Source of the DNA: Chionoecetes opilio | Taxonomy: Eukaryota > Arthropoda > Malacostraca > Decapoda > Majidae | Direction of reading: 5' to 3' | Length of the DNA: 64,000 nucleotides | Assembly (NCBI GenBank): GCA_016584305.1 | Contig: JACEEZ010002771.1 | Location: 313,501 to 377,500, forward strand | In this document: positions 23,483 to 36,400 of the stretch, piece after piece | Layout of the letters: each line of letters opens with the position of its first letter | Numbering within the stretch: the stretch's first letter is position 1 | The notes under the pieces: generated by a model | What the model was told of the DNA's origin: nothing | The model's input: only the letters and a program-made list of their open reading frames with translations | Database searches by the model: none | Translations under genes and position numbers: made by a program

Positions 23483-24172
23483 ATGATGATTGCTGGTTTT
23501 CAAGTACAATCCCTTATATAGAGTATTTCCACACTTCAAAAAATCACCGATCGTTAATCAGAAAATTAGAATAAACAAGTTATAATTGAAGTGGATGAGT
23601 AACTAGACATGAATTTTAATCCCTTGATTATGAAAAGCATCCTAAACGTCATCGTCAAATGTAAACGTCAAATATGTCATTAATCATCTAGTGGTATCCA
23701 AAATATAATATAAATGATACCGTGGTGTTGAAATTGATACAAATGGTTTATGAAAGTGAGGCTGCAGAAGGCATCAGAAGGAGGTTGCGGATTTTGTGTT
23801 TTTGGAAGTGAATGTTAGTTTTGGAATGATAAAGAATGGGTAGAATTTGAACTTTGCAGTTTCAATAACAAATTTTGAGGAGTTTGTGAATTTACGATCG
23901 TGTAATGTTTGCGGATGTGCATTTACGGAATAATTTTTTTGTTGCGATGCCAAATGATTTCCATAATTAGAATAAAAAAATAAATAAACCCCTTAGCATT
24001 CAGAATCTAACTGATTGGGTAAAAGCAATAAACTTATACACTTATGCTCACCAGGAATAAGTAGTGCAGCTGTACTGGCTTTCTCTCTCATCTTTTGGTG
24101 CATCCTGGTTGGCCAGTAAAAGCGGAAAGGACTACCACTTGTAAAAATCATGTCACTGGTGCCCTAAGCAAC

Positions 24173-24303
24173 AAGGTGCCAACATCTGCTCCTCTGATGG
24201 TAGTCTCATATTTCTGAAACATTAATAAGGTGCCAACATCTGCTCCTCTGATGGTAGTCTCATATTTCTGAAACATTAATAAGGTGCCAACATCTGCTCC
24301 TCT
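24173..24303. repeat. 54-bp tandem repeat, about 2.4 copies
   Basis: AAGGTGCCAACATCTGCTCC recurs at 24173, 24227 and 24281, a 54-bp period. No gene is seen in the surrounding 23483-24460. Confidence 0.85.
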
Positions 24304-24514
24304 CGTGGCACTCTCTTCCTTCCAAAACATCACATACTGTGTACTTGTACATCGATTATTTCTCAAAAAGAAACAATTAAATATCAGTGACTCCTCAGGT
24401 TGTCAGTGAAATAGTACTGGGTGACTGGAATGACAACTTTCACTAAAGTGAAAATTCTACTTAATGACCAAAAATAGTGCAGAGCACGAATTGTGTCCTG
24501 AACATTTTGCTGTA

Positions 24515-24770
24515 CTAAAAATTTTTGCACTCAAAAATGTTTGGCACTCAATTTTTTTTTGCACTCAAACATTTTTGCCACTTTACATTTTTTTTGGCAC
24601 AAACATTTTTTGCACTCATTTTTTTTGGCACTCAAATTTGTTTGGCAATCAAAAATAATTTGGCACTCAAAACATTTTTGACACTCAAAATTTTGTGGCA
24701 TTAAAAAATTTGGCACTCAACATTTTTTGGCACTAAAACATTTTTGGCACTCAATTTTTTTTGGCATTTT
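24515..24770. repeat. Degenerate TTTTGGCACTCAAAA array
   Basis: About ten loosely spaced copies of TTGGCACTCAA separated by T and A runs. A similar array lies 19 kb away inside the TA-flanked element at 43214-44215. Confidence 0.75.
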
Positions 24771-25645
24771 ATAGCTAGCGAGTGAGGGAGGAGTGACAGC
24801 CTGGGGGTACTACGTAGTACCCCCAGGCTGTAAATAGCCTGGCCAGCCAGGCTATTTACAGCCAGGAAATAATAGTCAGTGTCTCAGAAACCAGAGGTTA
24901 CGTTTTTTGTACGAAAACAAGTGTGCCCCGCCCCGGCCTACATTCGCCAGCCACCGAGTGGTCCACTTGCCTTTCCCTGCCGGAAGGATTATTACCCTAA
25001 CCGAACCAAATCTAACCTACTAACGGAGGGGATCCAACCCCCTCGACCCCCCGGCGAGATTATGAACCTAACTGTACCTTAACCTAACCTTCTAAGGGGT
25101 GGGGGGGGGGGCTTCTGGCAGGGGAGGGTGTGTCTGTATGCGTATTAGACAACTATATATTTCTACAATATGTATATAAGTTTTGAATGTTGCGCGGGAG
25201 TGGATTAATACTGTACAGTATACTGAGCAAAAAATAATATAAAAAACGTAAGTGGTAATGGCGGTAGTGACAGCGCAGTTCTCGTCCATAATAACCCCAA
25301 ACACATCAAAACTCACCAGATAAAAATAGGGATAATTTATAGTTTCACCCAACCAATTTTTTTCTGATGCACCCTATGTTTTTCTGGTGTGTTTTTCTGT
25401 GTTTTGAATGAATCTGCTAACCGTTTCTGTCGCAAATTGTTTTTAAATTATTTTTTTTTTTTTAGGTACACTACGCGGCAAAATATTGTTCGCCGCATCA
25501 TAACAGATTGCTCTCATTAGGGAATTCTGAAAATGTACTCTATAGCAGCCTAGTGACTTCCGAGAGAGATATCCTATACATGGCAGCTTGTTTAAAGCAC
25601 CGGCAATCCATCAAGACCGATGAGTTCAGATGCCACTTGTCAATT

Positions 25646-26523
25646 AGAGAGAACTGAAACTCGAGAAATGCCAGTGGTCGCTGGCAGTTTTAACTCAAAG
25701 GTTGGTCTACTGTGTTTTGGCTCCGCGACTAATATTTTTCATAAATTAATTTCGCGATAAACATTGATGCACCGCATCTGAATACCAAAAAATATAGTTC
25801 TTCTGTTGTTCTACTAATTATATGGATGACATTCATTACGATGGAACGTTCTATAATAGCAATTTAATGCAAATTACTCGCTTCGAGTAGCAAAGCTTAA
25901 TATATTTTTTACATGTATATTGTGGCATGTAAAATTTGGGTGATGTTCACACTGTTTTCTAAGACAGTACTGCTGCGTCTGGCAAACGCTTGTCAAAATA
26001 CAATAAGCAATGCCTTGGAAAAACGAAGAATAAAGAATGCCGAAATCGGCTTGTTGCTGCGACAATGTAGGTTATAATTGTGGAGGCGACACGCCGCGGC
26101 GGGGAGTGGTGGGCGGGGAGATTGTGGCGGGGCGATTGAATCAAAACATTGCTACTTCACGCGTCGACTCATTGCACTTCCAGGCTTTCTATCTGATTGA
26201 TACACAATAATAACAGGAAAATATGACTGCCTAGGTATAGATAGCTTCTAAACATACGTTATTGACTATATAATATCATAGAGTAACATTTACCTCGCCT
26301 CCTCAACTATAACCTACTTGGTTATTTGGTTAAATGCATGTTTTACAGACTCAGGCTTCTATACAATATACATATAGAAGAAAATCGTTCTTAAAATTAT
26401 ACTTTTGTGTTTTAAATGCAGTGGAATAAGCCCATATTTTTCTTTCAAGTTGACCAACTTTTCACCAAATTGTGAGTTAAAACTGCCAGCGACCACTGGC
26501 ATTTCGGAGTTGCAGTTCTCTCT
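25646..26523 (+). mobile_element. 878-bp inverted-repeat transposon, copy 1
   Basis: Both ends start AGAGAGAACTG and carry AAATGCCAGTGGTCGCTGGC as the inverted repeat; each end is flanked by AATT. No long ORF is present. A second copy in the opposite orientation lies at 29636-32090. AATT may be a 4-bp target duplication, since the flanks beyond it differ between copies. Confidence 0.85.
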
Positions 26524-26615
26524 AATTATAAACGAAGCATTTTGAAAATGATCGCCTCACTCCCCGCGAGTAATTTGAACAGACGCGCGTTCGTATGACT
26601 ATCATTATTTTCATA

Positions 26616-26732
26616 ATGGGTGGCAAGAAAGACCTAACAAAGGAACAAATTAAAGTTATTGTGACTATACACAAGGCAGAGAGGCCAGAGGAAGAAATAT
26701 CAAGGATTTTATCAATTAGCGATAAAGACTAA
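26616..26732 (+). pseudogene. Tc1/mariner-like transposase N-terminal fragment
   Basis: A 38-codon ORF with MGGKKDLTKEQIKVIVTI followed by a short stretch ending EEISRILSIS. This resembles the N-terminal helix-turn-helix of Tc1-like transposases (LT..QR..I...H..G.S...IS..L.IS). It stops before the second helical domain. Recognition is by pattern only. Confidence 0.45.
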
Positions 26733-29099
26733 TAAACAATGAACAACAGTACTGTTTGTGCGGCTTCATCCTCTAAGGCAGTGCCCTCCTGTGGTCACAG
26801 TTAGACACAAGAAAACGGCACCTCAGTTTGTGGGGAAACCTGGGAATCCTGACAGACATTTTTTATTTATTAATTAATTTATTTACTCTATTCATTATCT
26901 ATTGTCCTCATCATCCTCCTTCAGCACAGGAGGGGTCGTCCCATAAGGTTGATTTTAATTCTATAGAATTTAAAACAACTGCATCAGAAAATCGTTGGTT
27001 GGTTGAAACTATAAATTGACCAAAAATAGTTTCGTACACCAAAGTGAATTCAATTCGGTGTCAGACTGGAAATTTACCAAAGGAAACGCGAGTATCTATA
27101 GCCACGTATCATCTACAACAGTACCTATTGCCACGGTTTTGTGGGATACGGCGGGTCCGTATCTTTAGCCACTCCGAAAACACATAAAAACACGCGCTTC
27201 GGACGGTCTTGAAATGGTCTGGATGTCCGAAAGTGAGAGTTGCCCTTAAATTAACCACATCTGCACATGACAACGTCACTAAGAGCTGATATCACGCCTG
27301 GGATCATACCTGCTGATAAGCGTGTTGTGCGGGGAGACTCTTAAAGCAATCAGCCACTATTGGTGTTGGTGTTTAGCGCTGCGGGGACTCCATGAGAGGT
27401 GCTGTGCCTGTGGTGCAGTCCTGAGAGGCGATCACAGGCGTGGCAGCTGACCAATCGTCTTCAGGAAACACAGGTGAGACGGAAGATAGCATACCGCTGC
27501 CAGCTTAACTGCTGACGCTTGCAGATCAACAGCCAGCAGGGCGTGCCAGCCAATCACTGCTGTGACAGTCAGCCAGCCAGCCAATCACCTGCTTGTTTAC
27601 CTGCCGAGCCAGTCGGCGCGCACTTACACATGATTCAATTTTTTTTTTTTTTTGTCTCAGTTGTGAATTGTGATCACACTTTAATTAATTAAATACATTT
27701 CTGAGCATACATATTTTATCGTTTTCAAAAATTTTCCTATGCATTTGTACTTTTTTGGTGATTTGTCATTGCCATAACTCTTCCAATGTTTTACAATGCA
27801 AACACTGTCATTGGGCAAACTAATTGACAAGTTCCGCCTCACACGTCACCACTCTCACTAGTTTTATCACTGACTATTTCTGGCAGTGTGGGAGGCATTC
27901 TCCCAGGGTCAGGGACGCACATCTTTACTGTGAAGTCCATTTTTTTCGGAATGCAGAAAAGAATGAGTAATACAAAGGTCATACAAACTAGTCAGAAATC
28001 AACTCAAATCAATGGCTTGCTATTGTTTGAAGGCAGAATCTGTGCCATACTATAGTACTTGCCTGGAATGGGGAGGATAGCGTCCGGGGGAATGGTCGTT
28101 GGGAATGCGCTTCTAAAGGAGAGAGAGGCTGGCTGGCTTAGCTGATCACATAATATTGTATAACAGGTGTCAGACCAGAGACCCACAGACTTACTTGAGG
28201 GCAAGGAGGCTGTTAGTGTTAACCAGAAGCATGTCCATGTCCTAGAATCTGAAAAGTGTCGATGAGCCTGACCACGTACGGCCTGACACATGGACAAGTG
28301 TCAGGCCATTCAATATGCAGGGTTCACACTACACGTATTTGCTACGTGCGTCTTGTCAACATGACGTCATCGTGACGTCACTTCCTGCTTGTGTGACCTT
28401 GAAAGACGTGCGTCTCGAGGCTCCAAGATTCGGAGCCGCCAATTCTTTTGGCGGGCTTTCTCCAGAATCCGTGAGCGGTGGTGCCACAATTTATAGAACA
28501 TTATACGTAACTAAGTTTTGCAATATCAAAATAATGCTGTTTCCAAGGTCTGATTTAAAATATATTTATTATCAGTGATTCTGGAAGACAATAATAGTAA
28601 TGGAAGACAAATATGATGTGAAAATATTGTGCCCCGCTGCTTGAAGGCGAAACAGCGGCACCGTTGCTTGAATGTAAGCTCGACCACCACCACTACCTCT
28701 TGTGTATTTTAATGCTGTGGGAATTTGTTTCACATACATATTTAATCTGAGTTTCTTACCTAACATCAAACCCATATATCCCTGCCCGACTCCATACCCT
28801 AGCTAATTAACTAACTAGGATACTTATCGGTGGATAGTGGGTTGAAAACGGCTGTAGGTCTTGTATTAATACTGCAATGGTCTTGTGATCCGATGTGGTC
28901 GCCCGTGATCAGGCCGCCCGTGAATGACAAGAGCGGAGGTGGAGGCGTAATCGTGGTCGGCGTCAAGTGGTTATCACACCAGTAACTTGACGCAGCGGAT
29001 TGTTATCAGTGTGTTGTATTTTAACACAGTCCTATGATTTAACACTATATATGTACAAAATTAACGTATGTACAAATCTCTTCTTTTTAATAAGAGAAA

Positions 29100-29325
29100 A
29101 GATGTTAATCCCATGAGGGCTGGAATGATACTTGTAGACAAGCAAGCACGTATTAGATTGATGTTATCCTCACGGAGGGTCTGGGTGTACTTGTAGACAA
29201 ACACGTCTATTAACAATTGATGTTATCTTCACGGAGGGTCTGGGTGTACTGTCCTTGTACTTAGACAAGCACGTCTATTAACAATTGATGTTATCCTCAC
29301 GGAGGGTCTGGGTGTACTGATTCTC
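29100..29325. repeat. About 60-bp tandem repeat, three to four copies
   Basis: CTCACGGAGGGTCTGGGTGT followed by acttgtagacaa-like and ACGTCTATTAACAATTGATG recurs at about 29170, 29230 and 29300, with a diverged copy before. Confidence 0.75.
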
Positions 29326-29996
29326 CAAGGTGGGCGAGACCCCCGCTACCAATACCTATGACACGTGTATCATGTCAGGTGGCCTAAAATCTAATGGGCG
29401 GCGGCCAATGACCGCGCTTCAAAATCAAGGTGCTAATTATTTAAGTGCAATGCTTATTAACCACTGGGAATATTAATTTATCCTATTCCAGTACTAATCA
29501 TTTACTTAAATTACCTTAATTATTACCCATTACCATTACAATTATATATACATATCCCTATACGCGCCCTCCTATTATGAGCGGAAAATACCTCTCACTA
29601 GGGGGGGGGGGGAACAAACTACCACTCTACCAATTAGAGAGAACTGCAACTCCGAAATGCCAGTGGTCGCTGGCAGTTTTAACTCACAATTTGGTGAAAA
29701 GTTGGTCAACTTGAAAGAAAAATATGGGCTTATTCCACTGCACTTAAAACACAAAAGTATAATTTTAAGAACGATTTTCTTCTATATGTATATTGTATAG
29801 AAGCCTGATTCTGTAAAACATGTATTTAACCAAATAACCAAGTAGGTTATAGTTGAGGAGGCGAGGTAAATGTTACTCTATGATATTATACAGTCAATAA
29901 CGTATGTTTAGAAATTATCTATACCTAGGCAGTCATATGTTCCTGTTATTATTGTGTATCAATCAGATAGAAAGCCTGGACCCAGCAAACACAAAG

Positions 29997-30022
29997 ACGG
30001 AGGGCCTCCGGAGGCCCTCCGT
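29997..30022. repeat. Perfect 26-bp GC-rich palindrome
   Basis: The half-site is ACGGAGGGCCTCC followed directly by its reverse complement, with no spacer. Part of the left end of the nested element. Confidence 0.9.
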
Positions 30023-30146
30023 ATGTCTTACCGGCGGCCCGACGGAAGTGTACGACGTAGGGCCGCTGGGGATTTGCTCAGAGGCTCACCGGCGGGCCGC
30101 TCCCAGCGGCCCGCCGTAGGGCATTTGCCCATTTGCCGCTGTTATA

Positions 30147-30325
30147 TTAACTGATTGAGGAATATTTATGGTTATACTTTCTAAGTATATTGCAGATATA
30201 GTAATGTTTTAAGGGGTGTTGCACAACCCATTAGCCGATTAATAGACTAATGGACTGTTCAACACTTATAAAAACATTACTATATCTGCAATATACTTAG
30301 AAAGTATAACCATAAATATTCCTGT
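30147..30325. repeat. Inverted repeat with about 56-bp arms
   Basis: AATATTTATGGTTATACTTT and the following bases up to AGTAATGTTTT are mirrored as AAAACATTACTATATCTGCA onward to the end. About 60 bp separate the arms. It could form a long hairpin within the nested element. Confidence 0.8.
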
Positions 30326-32799
30326 CGTTATCCAGTAATACGATGAAAAGGAGATCATAATTGCTACGGACATTGTTTATTTCATAAGTACAAAAACATT
30401 TTCGTTATTGGGTTTATATATATACATGCTGGTATACGTGGAACACTGTACAGCCATGTAGAAGGATATTGATTGCGGCGAACAACATAACAACATCCAC
30501 CCGCTTGTGCGCTTTCCAAGTAACTGATTTGAAGTGATTTCACCGAGTCACTGACACAACGCTGCCGAGGAATTCCTAAAAAAACGTGTCGTACTGCAAT
30601 CATTTATATCATTCAGTCTATTTCGATATAATGAAGGAGCGAAAACATGTTATAACTAATTTCTCATTACGTTATCGACTGATTAAGGGTGATAATTTAG
30701 GCCCTTTGTGGGTTTTTAACCCTTTGTAATGGCTATCGTACGTCTGGCAGTTTAGTGCATTGATAGCAGGGAATTCAAATAATATTCTGTTCTAAATCAT
30801 GATATTATCCATGTTAATTCTCCATAATCTACATATTCCTTATTAGGTGTACCGATGAGTATTGATATGTGTTGATAATATGTTGGAAATGATAGAAATA
30901 AGGGAAAATATGACCTTGTGCACATGTTATCCCGTAATCTTTGCTCGGTTAATTAATAAAATGTTATTTTTATATGTTAGTCTAGCTACACACATAGACT
31001 AACTGATAAACTTTTTCCATGTAAACTCCTTCCTATGTACGTATCTCATCTTTATTTCTATGTATCTCTGGGTGTTCCTGATTAAGCTGGAAATATTTGA
31101 AATAAACTGATATATGATAATTTCTATAAACTATTATAAAAACTTCTATAGCAATTTTTAATAGCTTGAACAGGCCTAATAATAGTGATGGTACCGATAT
31201 TGAGATACTATGTATATTACTGTGTTAATATATATAATATGATATGAATATTTCCCACTTACAAATACGTACCAGCGCCCAGCGGGCCTCCGGAGGATTG
31301 ACGTCAAGTTGCCGCTGCTTGTCACTACTGATGTAATACTACAGCAAGATAATCATATAACTGTTGTTTCAAAATGTTTACACATAGAAATATTCAATTC
31401 TTCAAATTCTGTACATTAATTTCAACATAGTAAGTTTTCCCGTCTGAAAATACACCAGCGGTCCTTCGGAGGGCGGACGGAGGTAAATTTGCCGCCGGCG
31501 GCCGCCGTTCGCCGCTCTACAGCCTACGTAGGCCCGCCGGTGATGGTTAGCTGGGGAAGTGCAATGAGTCGACGCGTGAAGTGGCAATGTTTTGATTCAA
31601 TCTCCCCGCCACAATCTCCCCGCCCACCACTCCCCGCCGCGGCGTGTCGCCTCCACAATTATAACCTACATTGTCGCAGCAACAAGCCGATTTCGGCATT
31701 CTTTATTCTTCGTTTTTCCAAGGCATTGCTTATTGTATTTTGACAAGCGTTTGCCAGACGCAGCAGTACTGTCTTAGAAAACAGTGTGAACATCGCCCAA
31801 ATTTTACATGCCACAATATACATGTAAAAAATATATTAAGCTTTGCTACTCGAGGCGAGTAATTTGCATTAAATTGCTATCTTAGAACGTTCAATCGTAA
31901 TGCATGTCATGCATACACTTACTAGAACAACAGAAGAACGTTCTTTTTTAGTATTCAGATGCGGTGCATCAATATTTATTGCGAAATTGATTTATGAAAA
32001 ATATTAGTCGCGGAGGGAAAACACAGTAGACCAACCTTTGAGTTAAAACTGCCAGCGACCACTGGCATTTCTCGAGTTTCAGTTCTCTCCAATTATGAGA
32101 GGGTGTTTGGTGGATAATTTCCACAAATGCATTATTTCTCGTGTTCTCTAGTTCTAATTAACCCTCTCACGTGCCCCTCTAGTAGCTACTATATACCATC
32201 CTTCCTACAGCATCACGCTACGCCACCAACACCCTCTACAGGCCGTGAAATAGGTAGTAATTATTAGTGACTTGAAAAATAGCGCCACGATTGCGATATG
32301 GCAACACCTGTGGACCCCGCTATACAGATTCCACTTGTAACCTTTGCAATAGCCTGTTGTCAGGGATGGTAGCGCTATATAGGTAGGGCAGGGAGTGAAG
32401 GGGGATATAGTGAAGGGAGTAATAGGTGTGTCATGGGGTACAAAAGGGAGGAAGTAAGGAAAGCAAGGCGGTTTTATACTGCAATGTTTTTTGATACGAG
32501 CGAGCGGGAGTGAGACGAGGTAACGTCATCATGACGTCACGGTAACAAGACGCACATAGCAAAAACGTGAAGTGTGTACCGGGCCTTAAAGTACACTACT
32601 GTCACATTTTATTGAAGCACAAACCACCGCCACGTCAGTCGAACGTGACAGTGCCCAAACAAACATTTCGCTTGCTGCCGCAGAAATTTCTTGCGGGTCG
32701 GGCAATCATCTTCCCTGGATGATTGAACAGCAAGCGAAATTTGAGCAATCGAAATTTCACTTGCTCCCCCGCAGAAAACGCCTCTAATAGAGTAGTATA

Positions 32800-32856
32800 G
32801 TAATAGGTCTCACAGTCTCTTGTAGCTTCCTTATTTTCTAATGTTCTTATGTTCTT
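32800..32856 (+). mobile_element. CR1-like LINE 3' tail
   Basis: CTTGTAGCTTCCTTATTTTC then TAATGTTCTTATGTTCTTA, the end of the LINE family seen complete at 35842. Only the tail is present and it abuts the TTAA MITE at 32855. Confidence 0.65.
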
Positions 32857-33066
32857 AACCTCTTGACGCCCAGATCTTTCCTTTGCTATAAAACAAATGT
32901 CTGTTGTTAGCCATAAAATTACAAAAACTAACTAAATATACCAAATTAGTTAGTGGACAAGGATACTAAATAGGTCATAGCTATAAAATATTTCTATATT
33001 TACTAAAATTCGTCTAATGGTAGCTAAATTACAATGGAAATCACGTTCTGGGTCTCAAGGGGTTAA
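32855..33066 (+). mobile_element. TTAA-bounded piggyBac-type MITE, copy D
   Basis: Starts TTAACCTCTTGACGCCCAGA and ends GGGTCTCAAGGGGTTAA; same interior as copy A. It lies 430 bp beyond the EXOC8 stop codon. Confidence 0.85.
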
Positions 33067-33498
33067 GTGCCAGGAGTGAGGCAAGTGTCAGCTGCATTCA
33101 CCTGGGAGACATGACAGCCCATTACACCGCCACCTGCTGCTCCACACACACTGCACTCAGGATAATGAGGGCAGTTTTGCTTTCTTGACTTTGTATTTCC
33201 TTAAACAATATAATTTGAATATCACAAATAATGTTGATAATTTATGCAGTTCATAGCCGAGAATAGAAAATGTATTTACAGCATGGATGTTGTGTCCAAG
33301 GGGGAATGTAATGACATAAGATAAAAATATTGATATTCTTTATACACAAACAGCTTACTAATATATGAGTTGGATCACATGTCAACACTAATTGGCATAT
33401 GGGGGTAGAAAATAATTTGTGACTACATAAACAGCTAACAAGCCTGTATGACTACCCTTAAAGCACGAGCTCCTCACTTGGAATGTGTCAAGTTTCTA

Positions 33499-36400
33499 TC
33501 ATATGAAGTTAGACTCGTATTTACTTATGGTTGGAGCAGTAGTAGAAGCAGCAGCAGTCTCCCCTGTGAGGGCTGGGTACTGGGCATGTAGGGAGGGAAG
33601 GTTAGGGTGAGCATGGCCCACTGCCTCAGCATAGCGATGTTCCCCGAGGGTCAGGATGACGTCCAGTAGGAAGGCACTGTTACGCCGGATGGCAGGAACC
33701 TGCAACGCAAAGCAAAGGACACCTTAATTTCTTTGATTGATCCAAACACAATCTTCCTGTTATGGCCTCATGTTCATTAACGTAATTTTCTTTTGTTTCT
33801 TGGAAATACATACTTTCAAATGTGGACACAAAGAATGTCTCTAATTATCTCTTCTTGTTAATGCACAATATTTACCTATGTACTGTACAGTACCCCATTC
33901 CTCTTCTTCTCCGATATGTACTTTTGCTACTTATACTCTCCTGATACACATTCTAGTACTAAGGCTAGTCAACCCAACTAGCAAAGCAAACTCAAAGGGA
34001 ACTATATAATTGGGGGAGTTTTTTCTGTGCGTATGTTGACAACAAACTTATAATTGGTAGATAGAGGAATGAAGATGTGATTGAAAAGATAGGTAAAAAA
34101 AGCTTCACTTACTTCATTCTTGAATAAGGGCTCAGTCAGGGACGTCTGGCAGTGCCTCATCTGAGCAGAAAATATTGCTGTGAGAGATGCATTGATGAGG
34201 CGCTCAGTCTCCGGCCAAAAGAGTCTCAGCATGTCTTCCAGGTAGGACAGGAATGCACGGCTGAACTGCACCGTGTTGTTTGTCAGTCCCACACACAGCT
34301 CATCTGTGGAAGAGCATGTTGTTGACATAATTATCAATCTTTTACTACTCATGTTGTTTTCTGTGTTATAAAATGGACTAGTGCTGGCTGCCAATTTGAT
34401 AATGACATGATGGTAAGGGTGGCTGTGTGGGTATCAACAGTGGGTATCTTGTTGTTAGTCAGCTATACGTGACATAGCCACGTATACCGGGCTTGAAACT
34501 GTGTAATGAGATAGAGTAACTAACCCATGAATTATTTGAAGGGCAGAATAAAAAGGTAGTAAAACTCGAAGCCAAGATGCTTGAAGGATATAAAATACAG
34601 TTTTCCTTATTGGTATAGTGATGTATGGAAAGATCTGGACAACGATATGGTAAATATAGGAAAATATTATAGGAAAGTTTATGAGACGGCAGATAATGAT
34701 AAGGATATGATATCGGAATCCTTTGTATAAGCATTTGACCAAAGTAACAGACGACTCTTAAATAAGGTTGGGCTCAACGTTAGATGGTAAGGTTATTCAT
34801 GGATCAGAGCTTGTCTACGTAATAGGCAACAAGGGTTAATTAATGGTTCCAATCTGAATGGGACTTGGTACAAGTTGAGTTCCATCAAGGGCTCTGTTTT
34901 TCTTATTTTTTTATTTACATCAACGACTTGGATAGTGGTTTTACCTTTGATATCACAAGTTTGCTGATGATACAAGTTAGGTAGGATATTGGATCACAGT
35001 CTGACGTAAACAATTGCAGGGAGACTTAGATAAACTTAAAGAGTGGGCAGTCAGATGCAGATGGAATTTAATATTGATAAATGTAGCGTTATGAATGTTG
35101 GTAGAAAAAACCCTGGTAATAGATACACCATAAGCAATGTATCGCTGAAAAGATCAGAAGGTGAAAAAGATCTTGGAGTGAGGGTGAGCCCAGACCTCCG
35201 ACCTAGGAAACAATGTATTGAGGCCAGAAATAGAGCTAATAGAGTATTAGGATTCATTACCAGAAGTGTTAAAAGTAGAAGTGCGGAAGTTATTCTAAAG
35301 CTTTATCTGGCTCTAGTCAGGCCTCACCTAGACTATGCAGTTCAGTTTTGGTCTCCATATTACAGGATGGATATAGTGTTGTTAGAAAAAGTGCAGAGAA
35401 GGATGACCAAAATGATACAAGGGATGCGTAACTTTAGTTATGAGAGGAGATTGAAGTTATTAAAATTACACTCACTCGAGAGACGCAGAGTAAGGGGCGA
35501 TCTGATAGAAGTTTTTAAGTGGATAAAGGGATTTAATAAAGGAGAGGTAGGAAAAGTTCTTACGGCTTTTAACCAGGGTAGAACAAGAAGTAACGGATTC
35601 AAGCTGGAAAAGCGTAGATTTAGAAAGGAAATAGGGAAAAACTGGTTCACAAATAGGGTGGTGAATGAGTGGAATGGTCTCAGTAGACAGGTAGTTAGTG
35701 CGGAGTCATTAGGGAGCTTTAAAGGGGAGCTGGATAGGTTCATGGATGGGGATGAAAGGTGGATGTAGGTAGTGTTAGGTGACAGGAACTACCACGTGTA
35801 GGCCTCGCGGCCTCTTGTAGCTTCCTTATTTTCTTATGTTCTTAAATATCAAGTATATTTATGAGTTTAAAGCCAAGATAGACCAAATGAGATAGGGAGA
35901 CGGGACTCCTTGTATATAACTCATTTCCCGTATATCACAACCAAGTAAATACAACTACGTAAATACACACACACTCACACACATGTATGGAGACAAGACC
36001 ACAGGAGTATAGCTCAGGCCCTGTATGCTGCAACTAAGTAAACTAGGTAAATAAGCACACTCACCCATGATGTATTTTTCAATGCTGGCTATTCCAATTT
36101 CATTCATGTCCTCAATAAACTTATTAAGCTGCTCCTTGTTCTCATACTTGAGTATCTTCCACGTGTCCTCCTGTCCCCTCAGCTTGACAGCCTCCACCAG
36201 CTTGTCCCTGCCATCGCGGATCCACTTCTCCACATCCCTCAGCAGCAGGGTGTGCAGGGCAAAGGTCAGGTCCAGCCCGATGTCAGCTAACTGCAATAAC
36301 AACATCAGAACATCAGAAATCAGAAAAAAGCCATAATAAATAATAATAATAAATAGTACTGTAATAATAAATAATAATAATAACCCAGCCTCTGTGCCAC

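Larger units (their letters stand above)
29981..31555. mobile_element. Nested 1.57-kb element with CCCAGC..GCTGGG ends
   Basis: Starts CCCAGCAAACA and ends GTTAGCTGGG, giving short inverted ends, flanked by GA on both sides (2-3 bp target duplication). It carries GC-rich palindromes at both ends (29997-30022 and 30090-30116 left) and a long inverted repeat at about 30147-30325. No long ORF. Superfamily not determined. Confidence 0.75.
29636..32090 (-). mobile_element. 878-bp inverted-repeat transposon, copy 2, interrupted
   Basis: Reverse-oriented copy of the element at 25646-26523, flanked by AATT on both sides. Removing the insert 29981-31555 and two duplicated bases leaves exactly 878 bp, the length of copy 1. 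This confirms both the boundaries and the nesting. Confidence 0.88.
28310..32592. mobile_element. Putative outer DNA transposon with CRE-bearing inverted ends
   Basis: The left end, about 28318-28383, reads TTCACACTACACGTATTTGC and then TGCGTCTTGT..TGACGTCA. The right end, about 32515-32587, is its approximate reverse complement. Arms are about 75 bp and diverged. The interior holds no transposase ORF and includes the nested pair at 29636-32090. Boundaries and target duplication are unresolved. Confidence 0.5.

Noticed and set aside
25874..26144. Small ORFs repeated identically at 31592-31862
   Set aside because: Identity simply reflects the two inverted copies of the 878-bp element; the ORFs overlap in different frames and resemble no protein.
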